Assembly: GCA_910587475.1 (NCBI GenBank)
Contig: CAJUMR010000022.1
Coordinates: 1 to 42,277 of the forward strand
Direction: 5' to 3'
Source: an uncultured Muribaculaceae bacterium
GTDB taxonomy: Bacteria; Bacteroidota; Bacteroidia; Bacteroidales; Muribaculaceae
DNA length: 42,277 bases
A program made the position numbers and the translations under genes. The notes beneath the pieces were generated by a model. The model was given only the letters and a program-made list of their open reading frames with translations. It had not been told where the DNA came from and did not search any database. This document shows positions 31,649-41,227 of the stretch, piece by piece (the stretch's first letter is position 1; the number at the start of each line of letters is the position of its first letter).

Positions 31649-33262
31649 TCAGTATAATGGGTTTGAAAGATTAGGGTTGGCGGTCAGATCCGTGTCGGGG
31701 ATCGGATAGATGTTGTATCTTGCGTTGACCGAGCGGCCGTCGAGCACTCCGCCCTTCCATTGCCAGATGTAAGAGTCGGTTGTGAAACGGTCAAATCTTA
31801 CGAGGTCGGTGCGGCGGATAGATTCGAGATAAAGCTCGCGGCCACGTTCGTCGAGAATGAAGTCGAGGGTCAGATCGCTGTCTGAGATCTTGCCGCTCTC
31901 GTCGTTGTTGTAGGCGCGGAGTCTCACTTTGTTGACAAGGTCGAGGGCTTCTGATCTCGATATGCCGGCGCCGCCTCTGAGCAGAGCCTCAGCGGCCATC
32001 AGATAGACGTCGGCAAGTCGGAGCATTGGATAGTCGGTCGAGCATCCTGTGGCAGCCGAATTAGAGGCAGCCGTGCCGTCGTCGGTCAGGTTGGTGAATT
32101 TTTCGAAGAAATATCCTTCCGACTGGTTGTCGATAGCGCCCGTGAAGTATTGTTCCTGTCCGTCGGTGTAGAACATTGCGCGGGTGTCGCCCGTCGTGGC
32201 GACATCGCCGAATTTGGCGGTGATTTCGCCTCTCGCGCGGAACATTCCCCAACCGTTGGTCAAGCCGTATTTGGCCGGATCCTGCGAACTGGAGTTGCCG
32301 CACGATCCGCACACTACATATGTGCCGCCACCCCAGGTCACAGACGTTGTGGCGTCGCAGACCATCGCGAAGAGTATCTCGTTGGTGCGCTTATGGTTGT
32401 CGGCGTTGAACAGTTTGGAGTACTCGGGCTCGAGATAGAACGACGGATTGGCGATCACTTTGTGACATGCGGTGATGCATTCGGTGTAGTATTTCGTGTC
32501 GACAGTTCCGCGGTAGACTGCGCTGTTGAGATACAGGCGGGCCAGAAGCGCCCAGGCAGTGGGCTTGCTTGCCCGGCCGTATTCGTTGGTGTCGGGCAAC
32601 ACGTCCGACGATCCGTCGCCGACAAGTTCCTTGAGTTCGCTTTCGATGAAATCAAACAGTGCCGGACCGTCATAGACTTCGGGGATGAAACCTGTGACAG
32701 GGGTGTTCTCGTCGACCTTGGGGCCTTGTCTGAAGAGATCGAGGACCATCCAGTAGCTGAATGCTCGCATGAAGCGGGCTTCGGCGCGGTAGCCTTTTAT
32801 TACATCCTGCTCGGCTGTGGTGAACCTGCTGATCTCTCCGTCGGAGCAATGGCGGAGAAATTCGTTGCACAATGTTATGTTGAAGAAAAGCCAGTAATAA
32901 GAATCCGACACCCACGAGTCTTTGGGGCTCCAGCTGATATAGGTCAGATCGGTAAGGTTGTTGCCCGAAAGCCATGTGTTGGCCACTTCGTCGGTCGCTG
33001 CTTCCTGAAGGTTGAAATAGCCGCGCGAGAAATCCTGGCCGTTGATTGTCGTCAGGTCGCCGTTCTCACCGCCCTGACCCTGTCCGGCGAGGACATACGA
33101 TGCATAGATTTTGGCGAGGACGCTCCGGTAATTTCCGGCTGAGGCATAGACATCCTGCGATGTCGTTTCGGTCACCGGCATCTGGTTGAGCTCATCTGTG
33201 CAGCTGCTCAGCGAGAGGCCGAGGCCGATGATGATGCCTGATAATATATTTAGTTTTTTCAT
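31649..33262 (-). CDS. susD: SusD/RagB family nutrient-binding lipoprotein
   Basis: The 537-aa protein has a lipobox ending at Cys21 (SLSSC, followed by TDE). The expected SusD features are present: the MPVTETTSQDVYASAGNYRS start, the helical FMRAFSYWMVLDLFRQGP segment (TPR region), ALLARLYLNSAV, and the C-terminal DERGRELYLESIRRTDLVRF with RYNIYPIP near the end. SusD forms the lid of the outer-membrane SusC channel and binds oligosaccharide. The pair is contiguous here (14 nt apart), as in all such loci. By context the ligand is galacto-oligosaccharide. Confidence 0.93.
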   Translation of the reverse strand: MKKLNILSGIIIGLGLSLSSCTDELNQMPVTETTSQDVYASAGNYRSVLAKIYASYVLAGQGQGGENGDLTTINGQDFSRGYFNLQEAATDEVANTWLSGNNLTDLTYISWSPKDSWVSDSYYWLFFNITLCNEFLRHCSDGEISRFTTAEQDVIKGYRAEARFMRAFSYWMVLDLFRQGPKVDENTPVTGFIPEVYDGPALFDFIESELKELVGDGSSDVLPDTNEYGRASKPTAWALLARLYLNSAVYRGTVDTKYYTECITACHKVIANPSFYLEPEYSKLFNADNHKRTNEILFAMVCDATTSVTWGGGTYVVCGSCGNSSSQDPAKYGLTNGWGMFRARGEITAKFGDVATTGDTRAMFYTDGQEQYFTGAIDNQSEGYFFEKFTNLTDDGTAASNSAATGCSTDYPMLRLADVYLMAAEALLRGGAGISRSEALDLVNKVRLRAYNNDESGKISDSDLTLDFILDERGRELYLESIRRTDLVRFDRFTTDSYIWQWKGGVLDGRSVNARYNIYPIPDTDLTANPNLSNPLY

Positions 33263-33276
33263 TGCTTTGTGGTTGA

Positions 33277-36249
33277 TTAGAAATTAAGACCGACGGTCAC
33301 GGAGTATGTGCGCGGGCGGGGATAGACGGCTGTGTCGACGCCATTGGCGCTTTCGGGGTCTACTCCGGTGTATTTGGTGATGGTGAACACGTTCTGGACC
33401 ATGGCCGACACGTGAAGGTTCAGATTCTTATAGATCTGTCCGAAATCATATGTCAACTGCAAATTGTCCATTTTCAGGAACGATGCGTTCTCAAGATAAT
33501 AGTCGCTCAGATATTGGCGGCGTGTGAAACGTGTGTCGAGGAAACTTCGGTTGAGGTTGTTGAGCTGATAGTCGTTGTAGCTCATTGTTTCCCAGGCGCC
33601 GGTGTTCATGGCCATGCCGTTGAAGATATATCCTCCGATGTTGGCGCGAAGCGACGTTGACAAGGTCCATTTTTTGTAGCGCAGGCTTGTCGACAGGCCG
33701 AGTAGCCAGTCGGGGGCAGGGGAGTGGCTGTGATAGCGGTCGTTGGTGGTGATTTCTCCGTCGCCGTCAAGATCGGCATAGACGCCTTCGAGCGGACGGC
33801 CTGTTGCATCGTCGTACAATTGCTTGTAAAGGTAGAACGAATAAGGCGCGTAGTCGGTCGAGAACACCTGCATCTGGTAAGCGTCGATCCAGGGACCGAC
33901 TTCTGTGTCGGGACTGGGGGCGCCGGGTGTCAGTGTGAGGTTTTTGATGCGGACGCGCTGCCAGGTGGCGTTGGCCGTCATCGTCCACGACCAGTCCTTG
34001 GTGTCGATCAAGTGTGCGCTGACCGACAGCTCGAGACCTTTTGAGTCGACATTGCCGACGTTTTCGAGCATCAGTTTGTCGAAATTGGTGCCTGCAGGCA
34101 CGGGCACGGTGGCAAGAAGATTTTCTGTCTTGCGCGTGTAATAATCGGCCGACAGCGTGAAGCGGTTGTCAAGCAGAGCGATATCGAAGCCGTAGTTCCA
34201 CGATTTGGTGGTCTCCCATTTCAGATCGGGGTTGTAGGCCTCCGGACGGTAGGTGTACACCGGGTTGCCGCCGAAAAGATATTGTGCGCCGTCGAGTCCC
34301 GGAGTGTAGACGGGTATGTAACCATAGTTGGTGATGCCGTCCTGCTGACCCGTAACGCCGTAGGACGCACGGATTTTAAGATCATTGATCAGGCGTCGCG
34401 CGGGTTCGAAGAAGTCTTCCTGCGACAGACGCCATGCGAGCGCGGCCGACGGGAATGTGCCCCAGCGGTTGTTCTCGGAGAAGCGCGACGAGCCGTCGCG
34501 GCGGACAGTAGCCGTCAGCAGATAGCGATCCATAAAGGTGTAGTTGAAGCGGCCGTAGTATGATAGCAGCGTGTGGCGCTGGTCTGTAGCTGCGGAAGTC
34601 GACTGTTGAACGCCTTCGGTGTTGAGTACGGCATAGAACGGTGTGGTGTATTTCCAGTACTGATAGTCATAACCGGCTGTAACGTCGATATTAGAGTGGA
34701 TGTCGTCGAAGTCGCGGTTGTAGTTGGCATAGACCGTCAGCAGCCGGTTGTAATTCTTCTGCGGGCCGTATTTGTAGTCACGGCCGCCGGTAGTGTAGTA
34801 GCTGATCGCTTCTTTGGGAACGTAGATGTAGCCTTCGCCTTTCGACCAATCGTAGCCTCCGGTAGCGTGAAGTCTCAGACCTTTGACCCAGCGGATGTTC
34901 CAGTCGACATCGATGTTGCCGATTACGCGGTAGACGTCCGACGTCGATTTGTACTGGTTGAGCTGACCGACTGCATTGGCCAACGCTCCGGTGACAGGTA
35001 TGCCGTTGGCGTCAACTGCCTCGGTGTAGCCCCCGAATGCCTCGTTGCCCGAGTAGACGGGAATGGTCGGGTTGAGGGCTGCGCCGCCCCAGATGGCATT
35101 TGTGTCGGCAAAGCGGTTTTTCGAATATGTGCCTTTGAGGCTTACCTGAAAGCGGAGTTCATCGCGGAAAAACGATGGCGTCAGGTTGAGGTTGCCGGTG
35201 AAGCGCTTCGCGTTGTCGGTACGGAGGATGCCGTCCTGATAGTAGGCGCCGGCCGACACTCTGAAGGGCAACCACGATGCTGCGCGTCCCGAGACACTGA
35301 GATTATTGTCTGTGCCGAAAGCTGCCTGATAGATCTCGTCGTTCCAGTTTGTGATGCTGTTGCCAAGGAGCGATTTCTGATGGTCTGTGCCCAGTTCGTT
35401 GACGATACCGATGAATTCATCGGTCGAGAGCATATCTGATGTCTTGGTCTTGGTCGACACCGAGTTTGTGGTCTGGAACGATATCTTCACACCGTCGCCT
35501 TTGCCTTTCTTGGTTGTGATGATGATGACGCCGTTGGACGCGCGCGATCCGTAGATTGCGGTCGAGGAAGCGTCTTTGAGTATGGTCATGCTTTCGATGT
35601 CATTCGGGTTGATAAGGCTCAGGAAATTGCCGCTGCCGGCCACTGAACCGCCGATTTCCATCGGCACTCCGTCGAGCACTATCAGAGGGTCGTTGGAGGC
35701 GTTGAGCGATGCTCCGCCGCGTACACGGATGGTCGACCCTGAGGTGGGCGAGCCGCCGCCGTTGACGATCTGCACGCCTGCGATCTTGCCGTTGACAAGC
35801 TCTTCGGGCGACGATACCATACCTTTGTTGAAGTCTTTTTCGCTGACGGTCGAGACTGATCCCGTGAGATCTTCTTTCTTCCTTACGCCGTAACCGATGA
35901 CCACCACTTCGTCGAGGGCCTCGGTGCTCGGGGTCATCGTGATGGTGAGGTCGTCTGAGCTTATTTCAACCGTCAGGTTGTCATAACCGATATACGATAC
36001 TGTTAACCGGGTGGCGTTTTCCGGTACTTTGAGTGTGAAATGGCCGTCGATGTCTGTCGCCGCGCCGATCGTTTCACCCTCTACTTTGACCATTGCGCCG
36101 ATCAGTGGTTCGCCGGTCTCATCATTGACAGTACCCGTAACTGTCCGTTGGTTCTGTGCTAATGCCGAAACGGGTGTAAAGAGGATCGATAGTAGGAAAA
36201 GTCCCAGCAACCGTCTCCTTATTTCGGACACACAAATTGCTTTGTCCAT
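33277..36249 (-). CDS. susC: SusC/RagA family TonB-dependent oligosaccharide importer
   Basis: The 990-aa protein has a signal peptide (to about residue 32, SALAQ) and a carboxypeptidase-regulatory-like domain (RTVTGTVNDETGEPLIGAMV, about 35-110). The conserved TonB-box/plug start is EVVVIGYGVRKKEDLTG, and the plug includes IRVRGGASLNASNDPLIVLDG. A barrel follows, ending in the aromatic YSVTVGLNF. This is the SusC layout. It imports oligosaccharides with SusD, using TonB energy. It is the first gene of the galactan operon and lies just downstream of the HTCS gene on the same strand, with its own promoter in the 206-nt gap. Confidence 0.94.
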   Translation of the reverse strand: MDKAICVSEIRRRLLGLFLLSILFTPVSALAQNQRTVTGTVNDETGEPLIGAMVKVEGETIGAATDIDGHFTLKVPENATRLTVSYIGYDNLTVEISSDDLTITMTPSTEALDEVVVIGYGVRKKEDLTGSVSTVSEKDFNKGMVSSPEELVNGKIAGVQIVNGGGSPTSGSTIRVRGGASLNASNDPLIVLDGVPMEIGGSVAGSGNFLSLINPNDIESMTILKDASSTAIYGSRASNGVIIITTKKGKGDGVKISFQTTNSVSTKTKTSDMLSTDEFIGIVNELGTDHQKSLLGNSITNWNDEIYQAAFGTDNNLSVSGRAASWLPFRVSAGAYYQDGILRTDNAKRFTGNLNLTPSFFRDELRFQVSLKGTYSKNRFADTNAIWGGAALNPTIPVYSGNEAFGGYTEAVDANGIPVTGALANAVGQLNQYKSTSDVYRVIGNIDVDWNIRWVKGLRLHATGGYDWSKGEGYIYVPKEAISYYTTGGRDYKYGPQKNYNRLLTVYANYNRDFDDIHSNIDVTAGYDYQYWKYTTPFYAVLNTEGVQQSTSAATDQRHTLLSYYGRFNYTFMDRYLLTATVRRDGSSRFSENNRWGTFPSAALAWRLSQEDFFEPARRLINDLKIRASYGVTGQQDGITNYGYIPVYTPGLDGAQYLFGGNPVYTYRPEAYNPDLKWETTKSWNYGFDIALLDNRFTLSADYYTRKTENLLATVPVPAGTNFDKLMLENVGNVDSKGLELSVSAHLIDTKDWSWTMTANATWQRVRIKNLTLTPGAPSPDTEVGPWIDAYQMQVFSTDYAPYSFYLYKQLYDDATGRPLEGVYADLDGDGEITTNDRYHSHSPAPDWLLGLSTSLRYKKWTLSTSLRANIGGYIFNGMAMNTGAWETMSYNDYQLNNLNRSFLDTRFTRRQYLSDYYLENASFLKMDNLQLTYDFGQIYKNLNLHVSAMVQNVFTITKYTGVDPESANGVDTAVYPRPRTYSVTVGLNF

Positions 36250-36366
36250 AAGAAATGTTATTGTTGTTTATGTAATTTAAGGTGATCAAATGGTATTAGC
36301 CATTTCAGAACAAAACTAAAAATCAATCTTTATTTACCTTATCTGTCATACCCGTGTGAAGTGTTG

Positions 36367-36374
36367 CAAATTTA
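36367..36374 (-). promoter_or_regulatory. Candidate -7 box of the susC operon
   Basis: TAAATTTG on the minus strand matches TAnnTTTG, about 115 nt before the susC start. A long leader is usual for SusC genes. No further structure in the 36250-36455 gap could be supported. Confidence 0.5.
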
Positions 36375-36455
36375 GATTGATCGCTGGTTTTTAATGGGTT
36401 ATTATCGGACAATTAATGCAATGAATTGGACAAAATGACCGATAGCGCCTTTTGA

Positions 36456-39400
36456 TCAGATGTTTGTCTTATCTATCGTCTCGTCGTCTGACTTGTATTG
36501 GCTCGGCTTGACTCCGAACTGCGCCTGGAAGCATTTCGCAAAGTACGACGGGGTCTTGAAGCCGACCATATAGCTGATCTCCGACACTGTGAAGCGGTGT
36601 TGACTCAGAAGCATTGCGGCTTTCTGCAGTCTGACACGCCGGATGTAATCCAGCGGAGCGATCCCCATGTATTTTTTGATGAGGCGGTAGAGTTGCTTGG
36701 TTGCGACGCCGCTCTTCTCACTCAGCAGGTTAACATTGAGATCGGGGTCGGAGATGTTGTCTTCGATGGTCTTGGCTATTTTGGCAAGTGTCTTCTCGTT
36801 GGTCGATTCGGCCTCGATGGGGCGGGCCTCGGCTTCGGCGATAGTCTGTATGCGCACCTTTTCCTTAAGCTCACTCCGGGCTTTGAGCAGTTGGCTGATC
36901 CTGCCTGTCAATGCCGACGGAACAAACGGCTTGGTCATGAACACATCGATGCCGAGTTTGATGCTCTCATTCTCTGTCTTGTTGTCGGATTTGGCCGTGA
37001 GCATTATTATCGGAACTGCCGACAGTCGCGGATGTTGCTTAAGCACTTTCACCATCTCGAGACCGCTCATTATAGGCATCATTTCGTCGGCGATGATGAG
37101 GTCGGGCACGACCGACGAGGCTATGGCGATGCCGGAGCGGCCGTTTTCCGACGTGATACATTTGTACTTGTCTTTGAGCACGTCTGTGATGAAGCCGGCG
37201 ATCTGGGCGTTGTCCTCGACTATGAGTATCCGGGGGCGGCAGTTGTCCTCTGCCGATGTGGCGGCGTCGTTGTGCGGCACGATTTTATCGGTGACCGGAA
37301 GCGTAACGATGAACGATGTGCCTTGACCTTCTTTGCTGTAGAGACTGATGTTGCCGTCCATCAGTTCGAGATACTTCTTTATGAGATAAAGTCCGAGACC
37401 TGTGCCCTCTTTGAGTTTCGATGTGGCCGGCGCGCGGAACATCCGTTGGAAAACCAGCGACTGGTCGATATCAGAGATGCCGACGCCGTCGTCTGACACA
37501 ACGATCTCCACGTCTTTTTCCTGCTTGCTGATGCCCAACGATATGGTGGCTCCGTCGTCGGAGTACTTGCATGCGTTGGACAGCAGATTGGTTACGACCG
37601 ACTCAAGCTTGACTGCATCGGCTTCGATCAGTATCTGCGGGGCCGATGTGTGGAACACAAAGGTTTTCTGTGGATTGTTTTCCTCGAACACTTCGAATAC
37701 ACTTTTACAGAACTCCACAACATCGAAGATCGAGAGTATCAGCAGGTTTTCGGCCGTGTCTTCGAGGTGTTGAAGCTCGAGTGTGCGGTGGATCATGTTG
37801 TTGAGCCTGACGGCGTTGTCATAGATTGCCTCAAGGTTCTTTTTGCTTTCGGGATCTTTGGCTTTCTCCTTCATCATGCTGACAGGCCCCATGATCATCG
37901 AGAGTGGGGTCTTCAGATCGTGGGAGATCGCTGAAAGGAACGAAAGCTTGCGTTCCACATTCTCGAGGGCGCTCTGACGCTCCTGCTCCTGGAGGATGCG
38001 GCAATTGCGCTTGCGCATGTACCATACTATCCAGCAGACTATGCCGATGGCGATCAGCCCATAGGCTGCGATGGCCCAGGCCGACAGCGCCGGAGGCGAT
38101 TTCACCGTCAGGGGAGCTGTCACAGGAGACAATGGCGACCCGACAGTCTTGACCATCAGGGTGTAATCGCCCATTTTCAGATCTGAGAATGTTATGGTGT
38201 TGGATCCTTCGGCCATCACAACCCACCCGTCGAGGGTGTCGGCAGGCGATTCGGCGAGTTTGTACATGTAGCGCTGCACCGATTCCGGTGAGTAGTCAAG
38301 CGTGCTGACCACAAGCGTCAGACTGCCGCCGTAAGGTATGGTCATGCCCGCAGTTCCGACTTTTATGTCCGACAGGTTCAACTGGCCGTCACCGCGGTCG
38401 TTGAGCACCATCCTGATGTTTTTATAGTCGATCGTGTTAGCAGAGATGCGGCTGTCGACCTCAAGGATCTCGTCTGTGCCGCCGAGATAGACCTTGTGGG
38501 TGACAGGGTCTTCGAACACGGCGGTATAGGTCTTCTGCGGTATAGGCAGAAGATTGGCTTTCAGACTGCTGCCGTCGACGTTCCACACATTGCTCTGGGT
38601 CGAGATCCACATACCGTCGCCGACTTTGCCGAGTGCGAGGATGGTCTCGTCGCTGTTGGTCGAGGGAAATTTCACGGTTGTGTGCTCTCCGTCGCCCGAA
38701 AAAATGACCGCGCCCCCTTTGAATGCACACCATATACGTCCCTGATTGTCAGAACATATGTTAGTGGGGTAGCCGCCGGTAAGCTCGTGGATGTCATATT
38801 TTACAAACTTGTTGGTCGATGGGGTGAATCTTGTCAGCGAGTTGTCTCTGAACAGCAAGATCCATAGATTGCCGTCGCTGTCTTTGATCAGGTCGTTGAC
38901 CAGATCGTTGGCCAGCCCCGACGGACGGCTGTCGGCATTGATGGCCTCATCTGACACGATCGTACGGTCGCTGCCATTGAACTTAGTCTTGTCGACATAG
39001 TGCAGGCCATTCAGAAAACTGCCGATCCAGAAGTGACTGTCGTCCTCGGCCAGAGCATAGACCCAGTTGGAATTGTGTTCGCCATCCTTGTCGACGATGT
39101 GAAACACATCGAAATTGTCCTGAGTTTTGTTGAATCTGTTGATGCCTGCGTCGGTGGCAAACCATATGTTGTGGCTCATGTCTTCGTGGATTGCCCTGAC
39201 TCTGTTGTGCGACAGTGCGTCTGCCGCATCGGTGTGTCTGTACCAGTGAGGTGTCGAGTCATACGACAGACGTATCACTCCGTTTGTGCCGCCGATCCAC
39301 AGGTTGTCGTTGGTGTCTCTGTAGATCGTGTGTATCTCGTTGCCCTCGCCCGAGTGGGCGAATGTGCTTAATTTTATCGTGCGCAGCGTGGTGGAATTGG

Positions 39401-40376
39401 ACGCTATCGACACCCCTCTTTCGTGGCCTGCCCAGATGTTGTTCTGTGCGTCGGCATAGATACACCATATTTCGTTGTCGGCCAGACTCAGTTCCTGGCG
39501 GGTATCGTGGCGGTAGTGACGAAGGGCGTCTCCCGACATGTCGAACACGCCGTCATCAGTCCCGATGAGTATGTGGTCGCCGCTTCCTCGCGACAGACTC
39601 TTGATGTTTTCCTTGCCGAACGGCGACACCTTTTCCCAATGCTCGTTGACCGGAGTGTATTTGTACAAGGCTCCTTCGCCGCCGATGTAGATGCTTTCCT
39701 TGTCGTGAGACTCAAGCATGCAGTTGGCAAACAGCGATGTGCGCCCTCCCGTCTCGTTGATCCTTACTTTCAGTGGCTTGAATGTTTCGTCGTTGGTGTC
39801 CCAGCGGGCGACTCCGTTGTAAGTTCCTGCGTAAACGATGCCTCGGCTGTCGCGTAGAAGCGAATACACCGATCTATGGGGCAGCCCCTTTGAGTGAAAG
39901 CTTAGTTTTTGGTCAGAGATGTCAAATCTGCAGATGCCATCAAGGCCGCCGATCCAGATATCATCGTCAACCAGTAGCAGGGCTCTGATCTCTTTAGGCG
40001 ATTCTGATATACTTTCGTTCACTGCCCCCGATGCATAATCATAGGTCAGCAGACCGTTGTTGCTGCCGATGAACAGCCGGTCGTCTTTTTCGACGATCGA
40101 ATATATCTGCAAGCCGAACAATTCAGTCTCGCCGACCGCGTGCGATGTCACTCCGTCGTAAAAGTACAGGCCGCAGTTGGTGCCGAGCCACATTATGCCG
40201 CGGCTATCTTTGAAAACACAGAATACGGCTGCCTTTTTACCGTCGACGGTCACGTTTTTCCACGACAGTTCAGGCTCCGGAAATTGGGGCGCGGGATACG
40301 CGCTCGAAGTGATTGTCAGGGCCAGCAGAAGCCACAGCATCCTTAGTGATATGATTGCAGAGACAGCATTTCTCAT
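36456..40376 (-). CDS. Hybrid two-component system regulator (HTCS)
   Basis: The 1306-aa protein joins a sensor and a regulator in one chain. It has a signal sequence (1-29) and about 14 periplasmic beta-propeller repeats of the form DSRGIMWLGTNCGLYFYDG (about 40-690). A Y_Y_Y domain and one membrane helix (about 762-787) follow, then a histidine kinase domain with His819 in ISHDLKTPLS, NLLSNACKYS and GTGLGLYLIKK. A receiver domain has Asp1097 in ADEMMP, and a C-terminal AraC DNA-binding domain ends the protein (about 1195-1300). HTCS proteins bind an oligosaccharide breakdown product and switch on the adjacent Sus-like operon. Here the target is the operon starting with susC directly downstream. 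Confidence 0.95.
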   Translation of the reverse strand: MRNAVSAIISLRMLWLLLALTITSSAYPAPQFPEPELSWKNVTVDGKKAAVFCVFKDSRGIMWLGTNCGLYFYDGVTSHAVGETELFGLQIYSIVEKDDRLFIGSNNGLLTYDYASGAVNESISESPKEIRALLLVDDDIWIGGLDGICRFDISDQKLSFHSKGLPHRSVYSLLRDSRGIVYAGTYNGVARWDTNDETFKPLKVRINETGGRTSLFANCMLESHDKESIYIGGEGALYKYTPVNEHWEKVSPFGKENIKSLSRGSGDHILIGTDDGVFDMSGDALRHYRHDTRQELSLADNEIWCIYADAQNNIWAGHERGVSIASNSTTLRTIKLSTFAHSGEGNEIHTIYRDTNDNLWIGGTNGVIRLSYDSTPHWYRHTDAADALSHNRVRAIHEDMSHNIWFATDAGINRFNKTQDNFDVFHIVDKDGEHNSNWVYALAEDDSHFWIGSFLNGLHYVDKTKFNGSDRTIVSDEAINADSRPSGLANDLVNDLIKDSDGNLWILLFRDNSLTRFTPSTNKFVKYDIHELTGGYPTNICSDNQGRIWCAFKGGAVIFSGDGEHTTVKFPSTNSDETILALGKVGDGMWISTQSNVWNVDGSSLKANLLPIPQKTYTAVFEDPVTHKVYLGGTDEILEVDSRISANTIDYKNIRMVLNDRGDGQLNLSDIKVGTAGMTIPYGGSLTLVVSTLDYSPESVQRYMYKLAESPADTLDGWVVMAEGSNTITFSDLKMGDYTLMVKTVGSPLSPVTAPLTVKSPPALSAWAIAAYGLIAIGIVCWIVWYMRKRNCRILQEQERQSALENVERKLSFLSAISHDLKTPLSMIMGPVSMMKEKAKDPESKKNLEAIYDNAVRLNNMIHRTLELQHLEDTAENLLILSIFDVVEFCKSVFEVFEENNPQKTFVFHTSAPQILIEADAVKLESVVTNLLSNACKYSDDGATISLGISKQEKDVEIVVSDDGVGISDIDQSLVFQRMFRAPATSKLKEGTGLGLYLIKKYLELMDGNISLYSKEGQGTSFIVTLPVTDKIVPHNDAATSAEDNCRPRILIVEDNAQIAGFITDVLKDKYKCITSENGRSGIAIASSVVPDLIIADEMMPIMSGLEMVKVLKQHPRLSAVPIIMLTAKSDNKTENESIKLGIDVFMTKPFVPSALTGRISQLLKARSELKEKVRIQTIAEAEARPIEAESTNEKTLAKIAKTIEDNISDPDLNVNLLSEKSGVATKQLYRLIKKYMGIAPLDYIRRVRLQKAAMLLSQHRFTVSEISYMVGFKTPSYFAKCFQAQFGVKPSQYKSDDETIDKTNI

Positions 40377-40426
40377 GATCGGTAATGATATTAGGTTATG
40401 TCATGGCGAATCATTGGGTTCGATGG

Positions 40427-40434
40427 CAAAATTA
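40427..40434 (-). promoter_or_regulatory. Candidate -7 box of the HTCS gene
   Basis: TAATTTTG on the minus strand, about 50 nt before the start codon at 40376, matches TAnnTTTG. No shared operator is present. Confidence 0.45.
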
Positions 40435-40514
40435 CTAATTCTTAGCAAAATAGAGAAATGCTTGCCCCGCCGAAATTACCTCATTCAGGACAAAAAATGC
40501 AACATATCAGACTA

Positions 40515-40539
40515 AGGCTCGGTTTATGAAGCCGAGCCT
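40515..40539 (-). terminator. Hairpin overlapping the stop codon of the barrel protein gene
   Basis: AGGCTCGG (40515-40522) and CCGAGCCT (40532-40539) form an 8-nt stem with a 9-nt loop. The arm overlaps the TAG stop. The T-run downstream on the minus strand is poor. Confidence 0.5.
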
Positions 40540-41227
40540 AAATTTTATAAAGCATCCCCACGCCGATGGTGAAGATATCTTTCAGAGGTATCGACTTGTT
40601 GAGGAATTTCTGCCGCAGATAGAGATCGCAGGTCGAGACTTCATAGTAGAACGATATGCTGCTGCTCAGAAAGCGGCGGTATTCCGGTATGTTGAACGTG
40701 AAGCGTTGGCCGACGCCGAGCTGAAAGCGCATTCGGCTTGAGAAACCGTAGTAACCGTGGGGATAGCGGTCGGGTTCCGACATCCAGAAGTCTTTGTGAA
40801 GGATCGAGTTGATCGAAAGGTTGACCGACAATGGTTTTAGACTGAAATGCTGGCCGATGTTGATTTTCCAGGGATTATAATATTCCCTCAGAGTCAGGGT
40901 CCAGTAAGTCTGATAGTTGTAACGTTTCGGTGTGAAACCCAACAGCAAATGGGTCTCCCATTGGTCCGAGCTGCCGTAGTCCCAGCCTATGCCTGCCGAA
41001 AACATGCCGATGCCCCCGGCATATTGCAGCGTGAATGTTTCGGGTATCAGACGGCTCCAGCGCTCGACGCGTTTGGCCAGACGCAGATGATAGGCCGTGA
41101 TCTCTTGTGTGGAGGCCGGAGCGATTGTGTCGCAGTCTGTTGTGGCCGCAGCCATATGGCCGCTCATCAGTGCGGCAACTGCCACCGCCGATGCTATGCG
41201 TTTAAAATTCAACCACTTCATAATCAT
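40538..41227 (-). CDS. Small outer-membrane beta-barrel-like protein
   Basis: The ATG at 41227 (MIMKWLNFKRIASAVAVAAL) is chosen because it gives a clean signal peptide (cleaved near AAAT). Another ATG is 6 nt downstream, and an upstream one at 41281 would add residues that lack signal character. The mature part of about 200 aa is a run of alternating strands (FTLQYAGGIGMFSAGIGWDY, YWTLTLREYYNPW, FRLGVGQRFTF-like) ending GVGMLYKI. A cell-envelope barrel is likely, but no family is named. It overlaps the phosphoesterase gene by 26 nt, so the two are probably co-expressed. Confidence 0.6.
   Translation of the reverse strand: MIMKWLNFKRIASAVAVAALMSGHMAAATTDCDTIAPASTQEITAYHLRLAKRVERWSRLIPETFTLQYAGGIGMFSAGIGWDYGSSDQWETHLLLGFTPKRYNYQTYWTLTLREYYNPWKINIGQHFSLKPLSVNLSINSILHKDFWMSEPDRYPHGYYGFSSRMRFQLGVGQRFTFNIPEYRRFLSSSISFYYEVSTCDLYLRQKFLNKSIPLKDIFTIGVGMLYKI

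Noticed and set aside
32150..33142. Long plus-strand open frame (330 codons) inside susD
   Set aside because: Antisense shadow of a well-supported SusD gene in GC-rich DNA; no domain and composition typical of reversed coding.
34573..35439. Plus-strand open frame of 288 codons inside susC
   Set aside because: Antisense shadow; Val/Ala/Arg-rich with no recognisable features.
36498..37496. Plus-strand open frame of 332 codons inside the HTCS gene
   Set aside because: Antisense shadow of the receiver, kinase and AraC domains, all clear on the minus strand.
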